Positions 18,664 to 27,403 are shown, numbered from the stretch's first letter. The stretch: DNA of 64,000 bases from Marinobacter persicus (GCF_900114155.1 NZ_FOSC01000004.1:1-64000); one strand, 5' to 3'. Notes: a model not told the origin generated them from the letters alone. Numbers and translations are program-made.

Positions 18664-20902
18664 TCAACACCTGCGGCCCCAGCAGACGCAGTACTTCTTC
18701 CGGGGTGGTCAGGCCCTGGCGCAGTTTGTCCAGCGCGTCGTCCAGCAGCATCTGCATGCCCTGTTTCCTGGCCAGGGCTTCAATCTGCATGGCGCTGGCG
18801 CCTTCGGTAATGGCCGCGCGCAAAGCTTCATCCACGGTCAGTACCTCGTGCAGGGCCACACGGCCCCGATAACCCTTGTGGCATTTTTCGCAGCCACGGC
18901 CCCGGTAAAAGGTAAGTTCGGGGGCCAGGAACTGTGGGCCCAGCTGCTGCAGGACGTCTTTCGGGGCCGGCACCTCTTCCCGGCAATGGTCGCACACCTT
19001 GCGAACCAGCCGTTGGGCAATAATGGCCTCCAGCGCCGAGGCCACCACATAGGGCTTGAGCCCCAGGTCCAGTAGCCGCGCCACGGTGGCGGCGGCAGAG
19101 CTGGTGTGCAGGGTGGAATACACCAGGTGGCCGGTCATGGCGGCATGGAACGCCACATCAGCCGTTTCCTCATCGCGGATCTCGCCAAGCAGGATCACGT
19201 CTGGGTCCTGGCGCAGGATGGCCCGCAGGATGCTGGCGAAATTCAGCCCGATACGGTCTTTCACTGGGACCTGGCCGGCCATGTCCACGTGGAATTCCAC
19301 CGGGTCTTCTATGGTCACGTAGTTCCGCTCGGCGCTGGCGTTGTGCTGCAGCAGAGCGTACAGGGTGGTGGTCTTTCCGCTGCCGGTGGGGCCGGTGGCC
19401 AGGATGATGCCCTGGGGCTTGGCGGTGACGTGCATTAGCCGTTTCAGGTTGTGCCCGGACAAACCCAGGTCGGTCAGCGACTGGGCCGAGGACTGGCGTT
19501 CCAGCACCCGCATGACCACCTTCTCGCCGTTGATGGTGGGCAGGGTGGAAATGCGCAGATCGACAATGCGCATGGGCGTTTTGACGGTAATGCGGCCATC
19601 CTGGGGGCGCCGGCGTTCGGTGATGTCCAGCTCGGCCATGACCTTGATGCGCGAGACCACCGACATCAACAGGTTGGTGGGAATGTGGATCTTGTCCTGC
19701 AGCACCCCGTCAATCCGGTAGCGCACCACCAGGGATTTGGTGCGCGGATGAATGTGGATGTCGCTGGCGCCCAGGCGCAGGGCTTCCAGGATAATGGCGT
19801 TCACCAGGCGGATGGCCGGCGGCTCCTCGGAGCTGCCCAGTAGCTGTTCCAGCGATTCCTGGTCGGAATCATCGTCCAGGACAATTTCGATGCCTTCGTA
19901 CGGGTCATCGGTGCCCACTTTGGTGGCGATGTCGTCCAGGTCCTGGGTTTCGCCGAAGATCTCCGCCAGTTTGGCCTGCATCTGGCCGGTCTCGGCCAGC
20001 AGCGGGTGAATGGTGTAACCGGTCATGAAGCCCAGTTCGTCGATCAGGTTTACGTCCATGGGATCGACCATGGCCAGCCGCAAACGCTGGCCGCTGACCC
20101 GCAATGGCAGCACCAACTGGCGGGTGCAGATTTTCTGCGGAATCAGGGACAGCAGGCTCGGGTCCGGCTGAAATTCCCGCAGGTCCACCTCCTCGAACAG
20201 CATGTCGTCCCGCAACAGCTCGAATACCTTGCGAAAATCCACCCAGTCATGCTTTAACAGGGAGCGCACCACCGGGTTTTTCTTGCTTTGCATTTCCCGG
20301 TGCAGTTGCTGGATCTGCTGGGCGTTCAGCCAGCCTTTCTTGTGCAGGAGGATGGCCAGCTGGCTGCGGTTGGTGGCCGTCAGCTTGCTGATGGTGTCCA
20401 GGTCCTTGCTCTGCTTTTTGGTCTGCTGTTCCAGGGCCCGGGTACGCTGGATCAGTTCGTATTGTTCCAGCGCCAGGGCGATGGTCAGGCGGATGTCGTC
20501 GTCGTTCCAGGGCTTGAGGATGAAGCGGTACACCGCTCCGTCGCGGATCGAGCCCATTACCGCATCGGTATTGGCGTGGCCGGTGAGCATGATGCGGATG
20601 GTCTGGGGCCAGCGCTCACGCACTTCCCGCAGCAATTCACTGCCATTCATGCCGGGCATCATGAAATCGGTCATGATCAGCTCGACCGGCTGCTTTTCCA
20701 TGATGGCCAGGGCTTCGGTGGCGCTGGAGGCAAACAGTAGCTCATAGTTTTCCCGGTGGAATACCCGTTTGAGCGAGGCCAGAATGTTGGGCTCGTCGTC
20801 CACCAGCAGCAGCCGGTACGGGGCCTTTTTCGGCTCCGCGCTGCGGCTGTCGCTGGGCTGGGCATCTTTGCCATAAAACAATGAGGCGTAGCGTTTGGCC
20901 AT
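18656..20902 (-). CDS. Receiver-fused GspE/PilB-type secretion ATPase
   Basis: 748 residues. REC at about 30-150 (phospho-Asp 79 in IMTDFMMP), a coiled linker, an MshEN-like N-terminal domain (about 175-320), then a T2SSE hexameric ATPase: Walker A GPTGSGKTT at 504-512, Asp box, Walker B DPDVILLGEIRD at 567-578, and a zinc pair CDHC (637-640) with CEKC (671-674). GspE/PilB ATPases drive pilus or secretion pseudopilus assembly. A phosphoreceiver at the N-terminus is unusual and implies direct phosphorelay control. The MshEN motifs depart from the cyclic-di-GMP-binding consensus. No pilin or platform gene is adjacent. Confidence 0.9.
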   Translation of the reverse strand: MAKRYASLFYGKDAQPSDSRSAEPKKAPYRLLLVDDEPNILASLKRVFHRENYELLFASSATEALAIMEKQPVELIMTDFMMPGMNGSELLREVRERWPQTIRIMLTGHANTDAVMGSIRDGAVYRFILKPWNDDDIRLTIALALEQYELIQRTRALEQQTKKQSKDLDTISKLTATNRSQLAILLHKKGWLNAQQIQQLHREMQSKKNPVVRSLLKHDWVDFRKVFELLRDDMLFEEVDLREFQPDPSLLSLIPQKICTRQLVLPLRVSGQRLRLAMVDPMDVNLIDELGFMTGYTIHPLLAETGQMQAKLAEIFGETQDLDDIATKVGTDDPYEGIEIVLDDDSDQESLEQLLGSSEEPPAIRLVNAIILEALRLGASDIHIHPRTKSLVVRYRIDGVLQDKIHIPTNLLMSVVSRIKVMAELDITERRRPQDGRITVKTPMRIVDLRISTLPTINGEKVVMRVLERQSSAQSLTDLGLSGHNLKRLMHVTAKPQGIILATGPTGSGKTTTLYALLQHNASAERNYVTIEDPVEFHVDMAGQVPVKDRIGLNFASILRAILRQDPDVILLGEIRDEETADVAFHAAMTGHLVYSTLHTSSAAATVARLLDLGLKPYVVASALEAIIAQRLVRKVCDHCREEVPAPKDVLQQLGPQFLAPELTFYRGRGCEKCHKGYRGRVALHEVLTVDEALRAAITEGASAMQIEALARKQGMQMLLDDALDKLRQGLTTPEEVLRLLGPQVLNA

Positions 20903-20911
20903 CCGGCTTCC

Positions 20912-22060
20912 TTAATTGATTGGTAGGGTCAGCAGCACCCGGGTGCCGGTGCCTTCACGGGAGTGTAGCTGCAATTGGCCGCCGTGGGCACGTACCGTGT
21001 CCTGGGCCACGGTCAGTCCCAGGCCGGTGCCGGAACCCACCGGGCGGCTGGTGTAGAAGGCATCGAAGACCCGGGGTCGGTGACTGTCGGCAATGCCGCA
21101 GCCGTTGTCCTGGATAATCACTTGCACGCTGCCGTTCTGCTCCAGGGTTTTCACCAGAATGCGGCCGTTGTCCTGGGGTTTGTCCGGGCTGCGAATGGCC
21201 TGGGCGGCGTTGTCCAGCAGGTTGAAAAAGGTTTGTGACAGGCGCGAGGGATGGCCCGAAATTTCCGGCAGGTCGTTCAGCTGCTCCATGATGTGCAGCC
21301 CGTGGTCGTATTCGGTTTGCACCAGGTGAATGGCGCTGGTGAGCAGGGCGTTGATGTTGCAGCGGGTGTAGTCGGCCTGGTCAATGCTGGAGAAGGTTTT
21401 CAGGTCCGCCACGATGTCGGCGATGCGGCCGGCGCCGTCGATGGATTCGTTCAGCAGGTCGTTGAAATCCGTGGCCAGCTCCCGGTTGTCCTCGGTGTCT
21501 GGCAACATGGCCTGCATTTCTTTCACGTAGTCCCGTGCCACCCGCAGATTGCTGCTGATAAACCCGATGGGGTTGTTGATCTCGTGGGCCACGCCGGCGG
21601 CGAGCTGGCCCACCGAGCGTAGCCGGGCGCTTTCATAAAGCTCCTGCTGGGTCTGGCGGATCACTCCCACCTGTTCGTCCACTTTTTGTTGCAGCTGGTC
21701 CGACAGCTCCCGATAGCGGGCTTCCGATTCTCGCAGGGCGTCATTCTGGCGCTGCAGTTCGGCGTAGCTGGCCTCGGTGGTGTCGTGGTGCAGGTTGGCG
21801 GCCAGCCGGTATTTGCCGATGAACATCATCAGGAACGATACCAGGCCGGCGGCGGCTGCCCGCTCCTGCTGATCCTTCCCGCCCGAGAGCCAGCCCACGG
21901 TTTCCAGGTTGAATTCCACCGGGGTGGCGTCCCCGCCCGGGTGGCTTTCGGTCAGGGTGATCGGGGCCTGGCACAGGGCGCTCAGGCTATGGTTCAGCCG
22001 CGCCAGCTGCTCATCGTTGAGCAGTTGGGTCAGGGTCGGGTCATCTTCAAAATTCAGCAC
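20912..22060 (-). CDS. Soluble sensor histidine kinase
   Basis: About 382 residues. The N-terminal 110 or so residues match no domain I know. A coiled coil follows, then HisKA with GVAHEINNPIGF and HATPase_c (LLDNAAQAI, DNGCGI, GTGLGLTVAQ). GTG at 22060 is preferred because GAGG lies just upstream; it overlaps the GTPase stop by 14 bp. A longer frame to 22153 would overlap the GTPase by 107 bp. It closely resembles the kinase at 24640-25491 in the catalytic half, suggesting duplication within the operon. Confidence 0.88.
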   Translation of the reverse strand: MLNFEDDPTLTQLLNDEQLARLNHSLSALCQAPITLTESHPGGDATPVEFNLETVGWLSGGKDQQERAAAAGLVSFLMMFIGKYRLAANLHHDTTEASYAELQRQNDALRESEARYRELSDQLQQKVDEQVGVIRQTQQELYESARLRSVGQLAAGVAHEINNPIGFISSNLRVARDYVKEMQAMLPDTEDNRELATDFNDLLNESIDGAGRIADIVADLKTFSSIDQADYTRCNINALLTSAIHLVQTEYDHGLHIMEQLNDLPEISGHPSRLSQTFFNLLDNAAQAIRSPDKPQDNGRILVKTLEQNGSVQVIIQDNGCGIADSHRPRVFDAFYTSRPVGSGTGLGLTVAQDTVRAHGGQLQLHSREGTGTRVLLTLPIN

Positions 22061-22727
22061 CGGGCACCTCGCTGTCGCTGCTCCGGCTGAGCCGTTCAAC
22101 AAATTGCCGGCGGTTGATGCCGTGGTCGGCCGCCAGATGGAATTCGTCGTCAACCACGGTATACAAGCGGTCGAGTAAAGTCCGGAAGGTGCGGATAACG
22201 CCCTCGCCTTTCAGTGCGGAGGCCATGATGAGCGGTGCCCAGGGTGTATCCGCCCACCAGCCCTGCAATTCGTCCTCGGCCACCACGTGGGGCAAATCCC
22301 GTTTGTTGAACTGTACGGCCATGGGCAGGGTGTCGATATCCAGGCCGACTTTTTCCAGGTTTTCTTCCAGGTTGCCGAAGGCAATGGCATTGTTGTCCTG
22401 CTGGTTGAGTTGCGAGTCGGCGACAAAGACCACCCCGTCAGCCCGGGACAATACCGCCTTGCGGGTGCTGTCGTGCTGGACCTGGCCGGGCACGGTGTAG
22501 AGCTTCAGGCGCAAATCCAGGCCAGACGTACCACGCAGACCGATGGGCAGCATGTCGAAGAACAGGGTGCGGTCGTCACGGGTTTCCAGCACCATTAACT
22601 CGCCCTTGCGCTCCGGGTTGAGCAGGGTATGCAGCTGCATCAGGTTGGTGGTCTTGCCGCTCAGGGCCGGGCCATAGAACACCACTTTCAGCGTGAGTTT
22701 GTTATCTTCCGGGCTGAAATCAGGCAT
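22047..22727 (-). CDS. MglA-like small GTPase
   Basis: 226 residues. Ras-like fold with G1 GPALSGKTT (19-27), G3 TVPGQ (78-82, where Ras has DTAGQ), G4 NKRD (141-144) and a G5-like SALKGEGV. The TVPGQ form and the TRKAVLSRADGVVFVADS segment are typical of the MglA group, which sets cell polarity and type IV pilus placement in Myxococcus. No MglB/roadblock GAP gene is adjacent. It sits 16 bp after a receiver gene and overlaps the next kinase, so it is inside the phosphorelay operon. Confidence 0.92.
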   Translation of the reverse strand: MPDFSPEDNKLTLKVVFYGPALSGKTTNLMQLHTLLNPERKGELMVLETRDDRTLFFDMLPIGLRGTSGLDLRLKLYTVPGQVQHDSTRKAVLSRADGVVFVADSQLNQQDNNAIAFGNLEENLEKVGLDIDTLPMAVQFNKRDLPHVVAEDELQGWWADTPWAPLIMASALKGEGVIRTFRTLLDRLYTVVDDEFHLAADHGINRRQFVERLSRSSDSEVPGAEF

Positions 22728-22743
22728 GGGTGGTCACAGTCGT

Positions 22744-23268
22744 TCAGTCATGGTTCAGGATGACCGAGCCGTCGGCATCCCGGCGTACCCGGGTGATGCC
22801 GGGGCTGTCGGCTTCCAGGCGCAGCAGTTCTTCTTCCCGGGCCTTGAGTTCGGCCCGCTGGCGGTCATTTTCCTCGCGCAGGCGCTGGTTTTCCTTGTGC
22901 AACTGGTACAGGTCCAGCGCGGATTTGATCGCCGCCACCACTTCGTAATCGTCCCAGGGCTTGGACAGGTAACGGTAAACCTCGGCCTGGTTGATGGCCT
23001 TGATCATCGACGCCCGGTCGCCATAGGCGCTGAGCACCAGGCGGATGGCGTCCGGCTGTTTCTGCTTGGCGAACTGCAGGTAGGTCACGCCGTCGGCTGT
23101 GGGCATCTGGTAATCGGAGATGATCACCGCGTATTCGTGTTCCAGCAGTGCGCCCAGGGCATCCTCCACCTGGGTGAAGGTGTCCACCTGCCAGCCCTGG
23201 GGTTTGAGCAGCCGGCGCAGGCTGCTGAGGATGTTCGGTTCGTCGTCTACCAGTTGAATGCGGGTCAT
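22744..23268 (-). CDS. Response regulator with C-terminal coiled coil
   Basis: 174 residues. REC with VDDEPNILSSLRRLL, phospho-Asp 52 in IISDYQMP, and YRYLSKPWDDYEV; the tail (about 120-174) is a charged coiled coil (QLHKENQRLREENDRQRAEL). No DNA-binding domain. The SKPWDD form groups it with the receivers at 23265, 18656 and the C-terminus of 12139. The start overlaps the upstream stop by 4 bp. It may be an adaptor for the GTPase encoded next. Confidence 0.9.
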   Translation of the reverse strand: MTRIQLVDDEPNILSSLRRLLKPQGWQVDTFTQVEDALGALLEHEYAVIISDYQMPTADGVTYLQFAKQKQPDAIRLVLSAYGDRASMIKAINQAEVYRYLSKPWDDYEVVAAIKSALDLYQLHKENQRLREENDRQRAELKAREEELLRLEADSPGITRVRRDADGSVILNHD

Positions 23269-24647
23269 GCCGGGTTCTCCGTGTCGTCTTCGTCCTCTTC
23301 GGGCTCGCGCACATACAGGATGTAGCGATGCCCGTCCGGTTCGCCCTGTTCAAAGGCCGCCAGTTTCTCGATCAGCAGGGCGGTCAGCACCTTGCCTTCA
23401 TTCAACAGCAGCATGCCGGACGCGGCATAAAGATTCCGGGCCAGTATCATGCCGGGTTTCAGGCGCAGGGTATCCAGTATTTTTACCGATGGGTCATCGT
23501 GGTCGATGTCCGGCGCCAGTTCCACCAGCATGTCGATGAAGCGGTCGACCAGTTCCGGGTCGTACAGGCGGTTGCGGTAGCGCTTGAGCAGTTTGATGGC
23601 GTTTTCCCGGGCGACTTTGCGCTGAAGAATCAGGCCCAACTGAAGCTCCACGTAATCCACGGCGATTTTCAGCAGGCGGGACTCGTAGGGAATCTGGTCG
23701 CCTTCCAGCCTGTCGGGCACGCCGTAGCCGTTCCATTTTTCCTGGTGGTGGCGGATGATCCGGGCGGTGTCTTTCAGCGGTTCCAGCGCCATCAACAGCT
23801 GCTCGCCGGTGACCGGGTATTTCAGGTATTCCAGCCGGTCGTCTTTTTTAAGCAGGTCGGATGGTGCAGCGAACAGGTCGTCTTTCCAACTCAGCTTGCC
23901 CAGGTTGTAAAGGGCACCGGCCATGGCCAGGTTTTCGGTGGCCTCTTTCCCCATCTCTGTGTAATCGGCAAAGGTTTTAACCAGATGGATCACCTTGGCA
24001 TTGGGCCGGCGCTCGGCGGGGAGGCGTTTGTTGATCAGCGAGGAAAATACCTCGGTGGTGGTGACATAACTCTGGCGCAGTTCCTGATAGGCCACTTCCA
24101 CCATGCCGGCGGCTTCTTCCAGCTCTTCGGTGCGTTCCTTTACCTTTTCCTCCAGGTTGGCGTTGAGCGCCTGCAACTCCTTGTTCTGTTTGCGGGTAAG
24201 CTTTTCCAGAGCCAGGCGGCGGCGCTCGGAGTGCTGGAAGGCAAGGGCCTGGCGGATGACCAGGCGCAGCTCGTCATCATCCCAGGGCTTGCTGATATAA
24301 CGGTAAATCTGGCCGTCGTTAATGGCCGAGATGGTGGAGGTGATATCGGCATAACCGGTCAGCAGAATACGGATGCACCAGGGGTATTTCCGGCGGATTT
24401 CCGCCAGCAGGGTCGGGCCGTCCATGCCGGGCATGCGGGCGTCGGAAATCACCAGATCAAACTTCTGTTCGGCCAGCACCGCCAGCGCATCCTCGCCGGA
24501 GATGACGGTGGTCAGTTCCCAGGGCTCGCGCCTAAGCACCCGCTGCAGGCTGCGCAGGATATTTTCCTCGTCGTCCACCAGCAGCACTTTGGCGCTGGCC
24601 GGCAGTGGCGGGCCGTGTTTTTCCGGTGCCACGGTCTGGTCAGCCAT
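23265..24647 (-). CDS. Receiver-HD-GYP-like protein, degenerate catalytic site
   Basis: 460 residues. REC (phospho-Asp 69 in VISDARMP; SKPWDD), a coiled coil (about 140-200), then an RpfG-like helical domain. The expected HDIGK is ALYNLGKLS, and the HHExxDGxGYP signature is HHQEKWNGYGVP, so metal ligands are lost and phosphodiesterase activity is unlikely. The C-terminus (LRLKPGMILARNLYAASGMLLLNEGKVL) is the small beta domain common after HD-GYP. It may act as a cyclic-di-GMP-blind scaffold. It overlaps the first kinase by 8 bp and the next receiver by 4 bp. Confidence 0.87.
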   Translation of the reverse strand: MADQTVAPEKHGPPLPASAKVLLVDDEENILRSLQRVLRREPWELTTVISGEDALAVLAEQKFDLVISDARMPGMDGPTLLAEIRRKYPWCIRILLTGYADITSTISAINDGQIYRYISKPWDDDELRLVIRQALAFQHSERRRLALEKLTRKQNKELQALNANLEEKVKERTEELEEAAGMVEVAYQELRQSYVTTTEVFSSLINKRLPAERRPNAKVIHLVKTFADYTEMGKEATENLAMAGALYNLGKLSWKDDLFAAPSDLLKKDDRLEYLKYPVTGEQLLMALEPLKDTARIIRHHQEKWNGYGVPDRLEGDQIPYESRLLKIAVDYVELQLGLILQRKVARENAIKLLKRYRNRLYDPELVDRFIDMLVELAPDIDHDDPSVKILDTLRLKPGMILARNLYAASGMLLLNEGKVLTALLIEKLAAFEQGEPDGHRYILYVREPEEDEDDTENPA

Positions 24648-25491
24648 CGTTACCTTGCTCCGGCTGATTTACCGGCAGGGTGATGCGAAAGCAGGTGCCG
24701 TGGCCCGGTGTGCTCAGGGCTTCGATCCGGCCTTTGTGTTTCTCCACAATGTTGAAGGACAGTGACAACCCCAGGCCCGTGCCCTTGCCAATGGGTTTGG
24801 TGGTGTAGAAAGGCTCGAAGATGCGGTTGAGGTTCTCCGGCGAAATGCCCTTGCCGTTGTCCTCGATTTCGATAATGGCCTGCTCGCCCTCATGGCGGGT
24901 ACGAATAGTGATTTTCCCGAACTCTTCGATGGCGTGGGCGGCGTTAACCAGCAGGTTCATGATCACCTGATTGATTTGTGAAATGATGCAATCAATTTCC
25001 GGCAGATCGCCGAAATCGCGGATAATTTCGGCCTTGTACTTAAGCTCGTTGTTGACCACGTTCAGGGTGGTTTCAATGCCCCGATGCAGATCGGCCGGTT
25101 TGAATTCTTCGTCCTCGATGTGGGAGAAATCCTTCATGGCGGAGATGATGGTCTTTACCCGGTCAATGCCCTCGCGGGATTCGGCCAGCAGGTCTTTGAG
25201 ATCGCTCCTGAGGTAGTCGTAGTCGATGTTTTTCTTGATCAGTTGCAGGTCTTCCAGTGACCGGGCGGAGTCGACCGCGTCGGTCAGCCTGAAGATGTCG
25301 TTAAGATACCCCTCCAGGCTTTGCAGGTTTGAGTAGATGTAACCCACCGGGTTGTTGATTTCGTGGGCCACGCCGGCCGCCAACTGGCCAATGGCCGCCA
25401 GTTTTTCCGATTGCAATAGCTGCCGGTTGGCCTGCTCCAGCTTGGCATTGAGACGTTCGTTCTCGGTTTGCGCAATGGCGGCTTCTTTCAT
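24640..25491 (-). CDS. Soluble histidine kinase, first gene of signalling operon
   Basis: 283 residues. A short N-terminal coiled coil leads straight into HisKA (GQLAAGVAHEINNPVGYIYSN) and HATPase_c (LLVNAAHAIEEFG, DNGKGIS, GTGLGLSLSFNIV). There is no sensor or membrane domain, so input must come from a partner protein. It is first of nine same-strand genes with gaps of 16 bp or less; the ATG at 25491 is preceded by a promoter region with an FNR-like site. Confidence 0.92.
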   Translation of the reverse strand: MKEAAIAQTENERLNAKLEQANRQLLQSEKLAAIGQLAAGVAHEINNPVGYIYSNLQSLEGYLNDIFRLTDAVDSARSLEDLQLIKKNIDYDYLRSDLKDLLAESREGIDRVKTIISAMKDFSHIEDEEFKPADLHRGIETTLNVVNNELKYKAEIIRDFGDLPEIDCIISQINQVIMNLLVNAAHAIEEFGKITIRTRHEGEQAIIEIEDNGKGISPENLNRIFEPFYTTKPIGKGTGLGLSLSFNIVEKHKGRIEALSTPGHGTCFRITLPVNQPEQGNDG

Positions 25492-25521
25492 GGCGGCACC
25501 TGCCTGTTATCGGCCATAAAA

Positions 25522-25535
25522 CTGATCTGGATCAA
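25522..25535 (-). promoter_or_regulatory. FNR/ANR-like box ahead of the signalling operon
   Basis: On the minus strand the site reads TTGATCCAGATCAG, one mismatch from TTGATN4ATCAA. It is 30-44 bp upstream of the first ATG, and a TATAAT hexamer lies directly upstream of it. If that hexamer is the -10, bound FNR would more likely repress. By-eye match only. Confidence 0.45.
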
Positions 25536-25686
25536 TTATAGGGTTTTGCCGGACGGAGTTTCGTAACGATTGGTATCCGGCCGGAAACCAATGCAATTCC
25601 GATAATTTAAGTGTTTCTTATCAGGAAGTGTAGCCGACAGCGGGCTGTTTTCAGCCTGAGGATCTGTATCGGTTTATGGGGATTTG

Positions 25687-27078
25687 TTACCGATCGTTGC
25701 GGGGGCGATAACGAAACAGGCGCCAACCCAGTAGCAGGCTGGCGGAGGTTAGGCCGGCGGTCAGGCCCACCCAGAAACCGGCGGCGCCCATGGCGGGCAC
25801 CAGCCAGTCGGTGAAGGTGAGCACATAGCCTAGCGGCAGCCCCACGCCCCAGAAGGAAAACAGCATGATGAAAAACGGGATGCTGGTGTCTTTGTAGCCG
25901 CGCAGCGCACTGATGCAGGTAACCTGTAACACATCGGCAATCTGGAACAGGGCGGCGAAGGCCAGAAGGCGCACGGTAACGGCCTGAACATCCAGATCAC
26001 CGGTGTAGAGTGCGGCAATCTGGCGGCCAAACACGAACAGCAGCGTGGCGAAGATCAGGGCAATGGCCGAGGCCAGAATCAACGAGCTGCGGGAAATCAG
26101 CCGGGCGGTGTTCGGCGCGCCCGCGCCGATCAGGAAGCTCACGCGCAGGGTCAGGGCCATGCCCAGGCTCAGGGGCAGCATGAACACCAGCGACACCACG
26201 TTCAGCGCGACCTGGTGGCCGGCCACTACCACCGGCCCCAGCGGCGCCAGGAACAGGGCAATGATGGCGAACATGCTGGCCTCGACAAAAATGGTGAAGC
26301 CGATGGGCACGCCAATGCGCAGGATATAACGAATGCCCCGCCAGCTGGGCCTGGCCCAGTCGGTCAGCAAATGAAACTGCTTATAAAGAGGGCTACGGTT
26401 CAGATAGACCAGCATGGCAATGGCCGCCAGGCTGTTGGAAATGGTGGTCGCCCAGCCGCAACCCACGCCGCCCATGGCGGGCAGCCCCAGCTTGCCGTAA
26501 ATGAAGATGTAGTTCAGCGGCAGATTGATCAGGGTGCTCAGCACCGAAAACGCCATGATCACCCGGGTGTGCCCCAGGCCGTCGGTGAGCCCGCGCAGGG
26601 CGTTGATCAATAACAGGGCGGGGATGCCCCAGGCGAAGGCGTCCAGGTAACCCTGGGCAATATCGGCGGTTTGGGTGTCCAGCTTCAGCATGGACAGCAC
26701 CGGGTGCACGTTGGTCAGCAGCAGAGCCATGATAATCGTACCGCCGCCGGCAATGTAGATGCCCTGCCAGGTGGCCGGCATGATCTTCTCAGTACGGCGG
26801 GCGCCGTTGTAGCCGGAGATAATGGGTTGCAGCGCACCCAACAGGCCCATGAAGAACAGGAACAACGGCATCCACAAACTGCTACCGATGCCCACGGCGG
26901 CCAGGTCCTCGGCACTGGCGTGGCCGGCCATGATGGTGTCGATCGCGCCATTGGCCATTTGCGCCAGCTGGGCAATCAGGATGGGGCCACCCAGCAGGGA
27001 CAGGGTTTTCCATTCGGTCAGTGTGCGCCGTACCAGTGGCTGGCGCGTTTCCGGTAATGGCTGGTGGGTTTCATCCAT
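25687..27078 (-). CDS. MATE-family multidrug/Na+ antiporter (NorM-like)
   Basis: 463 residues with about twelve membrane helices. MATE features include GGPILIAQLAQMANGAIDTIMAG near the N-terminus and the two six-helix halves. It exports cationic drugs or metabolites using Na+ or H+. The ATG at 27078 is selected; the longer frame reaches back into repeat copy C and is not credible. It is monocistronic, divergent from the DMT transporter gene. Confidence 0.93.
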   Translation of the reverse strand: MDETHQPLPETRQPLVRRTLTEWKTLSLLGGPILIAQLAQMANGAIDTIMAGHASAEDLAAVGIGSSLWMPLFLFFMGLLGALQPIISGYNGARRTEKIMPATWQGIYIAGGGTIIMALLLTNVHPVLSMLKLDTQTADIAQGYLDAFAWGIPALLLINALRGLTDGLGHTRVIMAFSVLSTLINLPLNYIFIYGKLGLPAMGGVGCGWATTISNSLAAIAMLVYLNRSPLYKQFHLLTDWARPSWRGIRYILRIGVPIGFTIFVEASMFAIIALFLAPLGPVVVAGHQVALNVVSLVFMLPLSLGMALTLRVSFLIGAGAPNTARLISRSSLILASAIALIFATLLFVFGRQIAALYTGDLDVQAVTVRLLAFAALFQIADVLQVTCISALRGYKDTSIPFFIMLFSFWGVGLPLGYVLTFTDWLVPAMGAAGFWVGLTAGLTSASLLLGWRLFRYRPRNDR

Positions 27079-27158
27079 GGTGCTGGCGGCTTGTTGGTGG
27101 TGAAGTGACCTTGTGGTCCTGAAAGGCGGGCATGATACCTGAAATTTGGTGCTGACGA

Positions 27159-27314
27159 GCAGTCGGGGGGACCTTTCCAAAACTGTCTGCAGCCAGGGAT
27201 GGCTGCAGTCAAGCTTACGACCGCCATGGACGGCGGAAGTGCAGATTTTGCAGGAGCAAAAATCTGCCAGGGACGTACTTGCGGGGCGTGTTTTGGAAAG
27301 GCCTACCCGACTGC
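27159..27314 (+). repeat. Structured intergenic repeat, copy C
   Basis: A 156-bp element between the divergent MATE and DMT genes. Outer arms 27159-27183 and 27290-27314 pair with three mismatches. Inside are hairpins at 27187-27208 (loop GGGA), at about 27226-27241 (loop AUGGAC) and 27241-27267 (loop AGGA). The interior closely matches copy A in the opposite genomic orientation. The rest of the 27079-27403 gap shows no gene. Confidence 0.9.
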
Positions 27315-27403
27315 GCCTGCACCTGAAGTTTATTGTTCCGCTGGCTGTGCTTCAGCTCTAAATTGGGTATCGTAGCCGCCGTTTATTTCATGGCGAGGTC
27401 AAC

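Noticed and set aside
22061..22153. Longer start for the histidine kinase inside the GTPase gene
   Set aside because: It would overlap the GTPase by 107 bp; the GTG at 22060 has a GAGG site and normal operon spacing.
23328..24683. Long plus-strand frame of 451 codons opposite the receiver-HD-GYP-like gene
   Set aside because: GC-rich antisense shadow: no domain pattern, while the minus strand shows clear receiver motifs.
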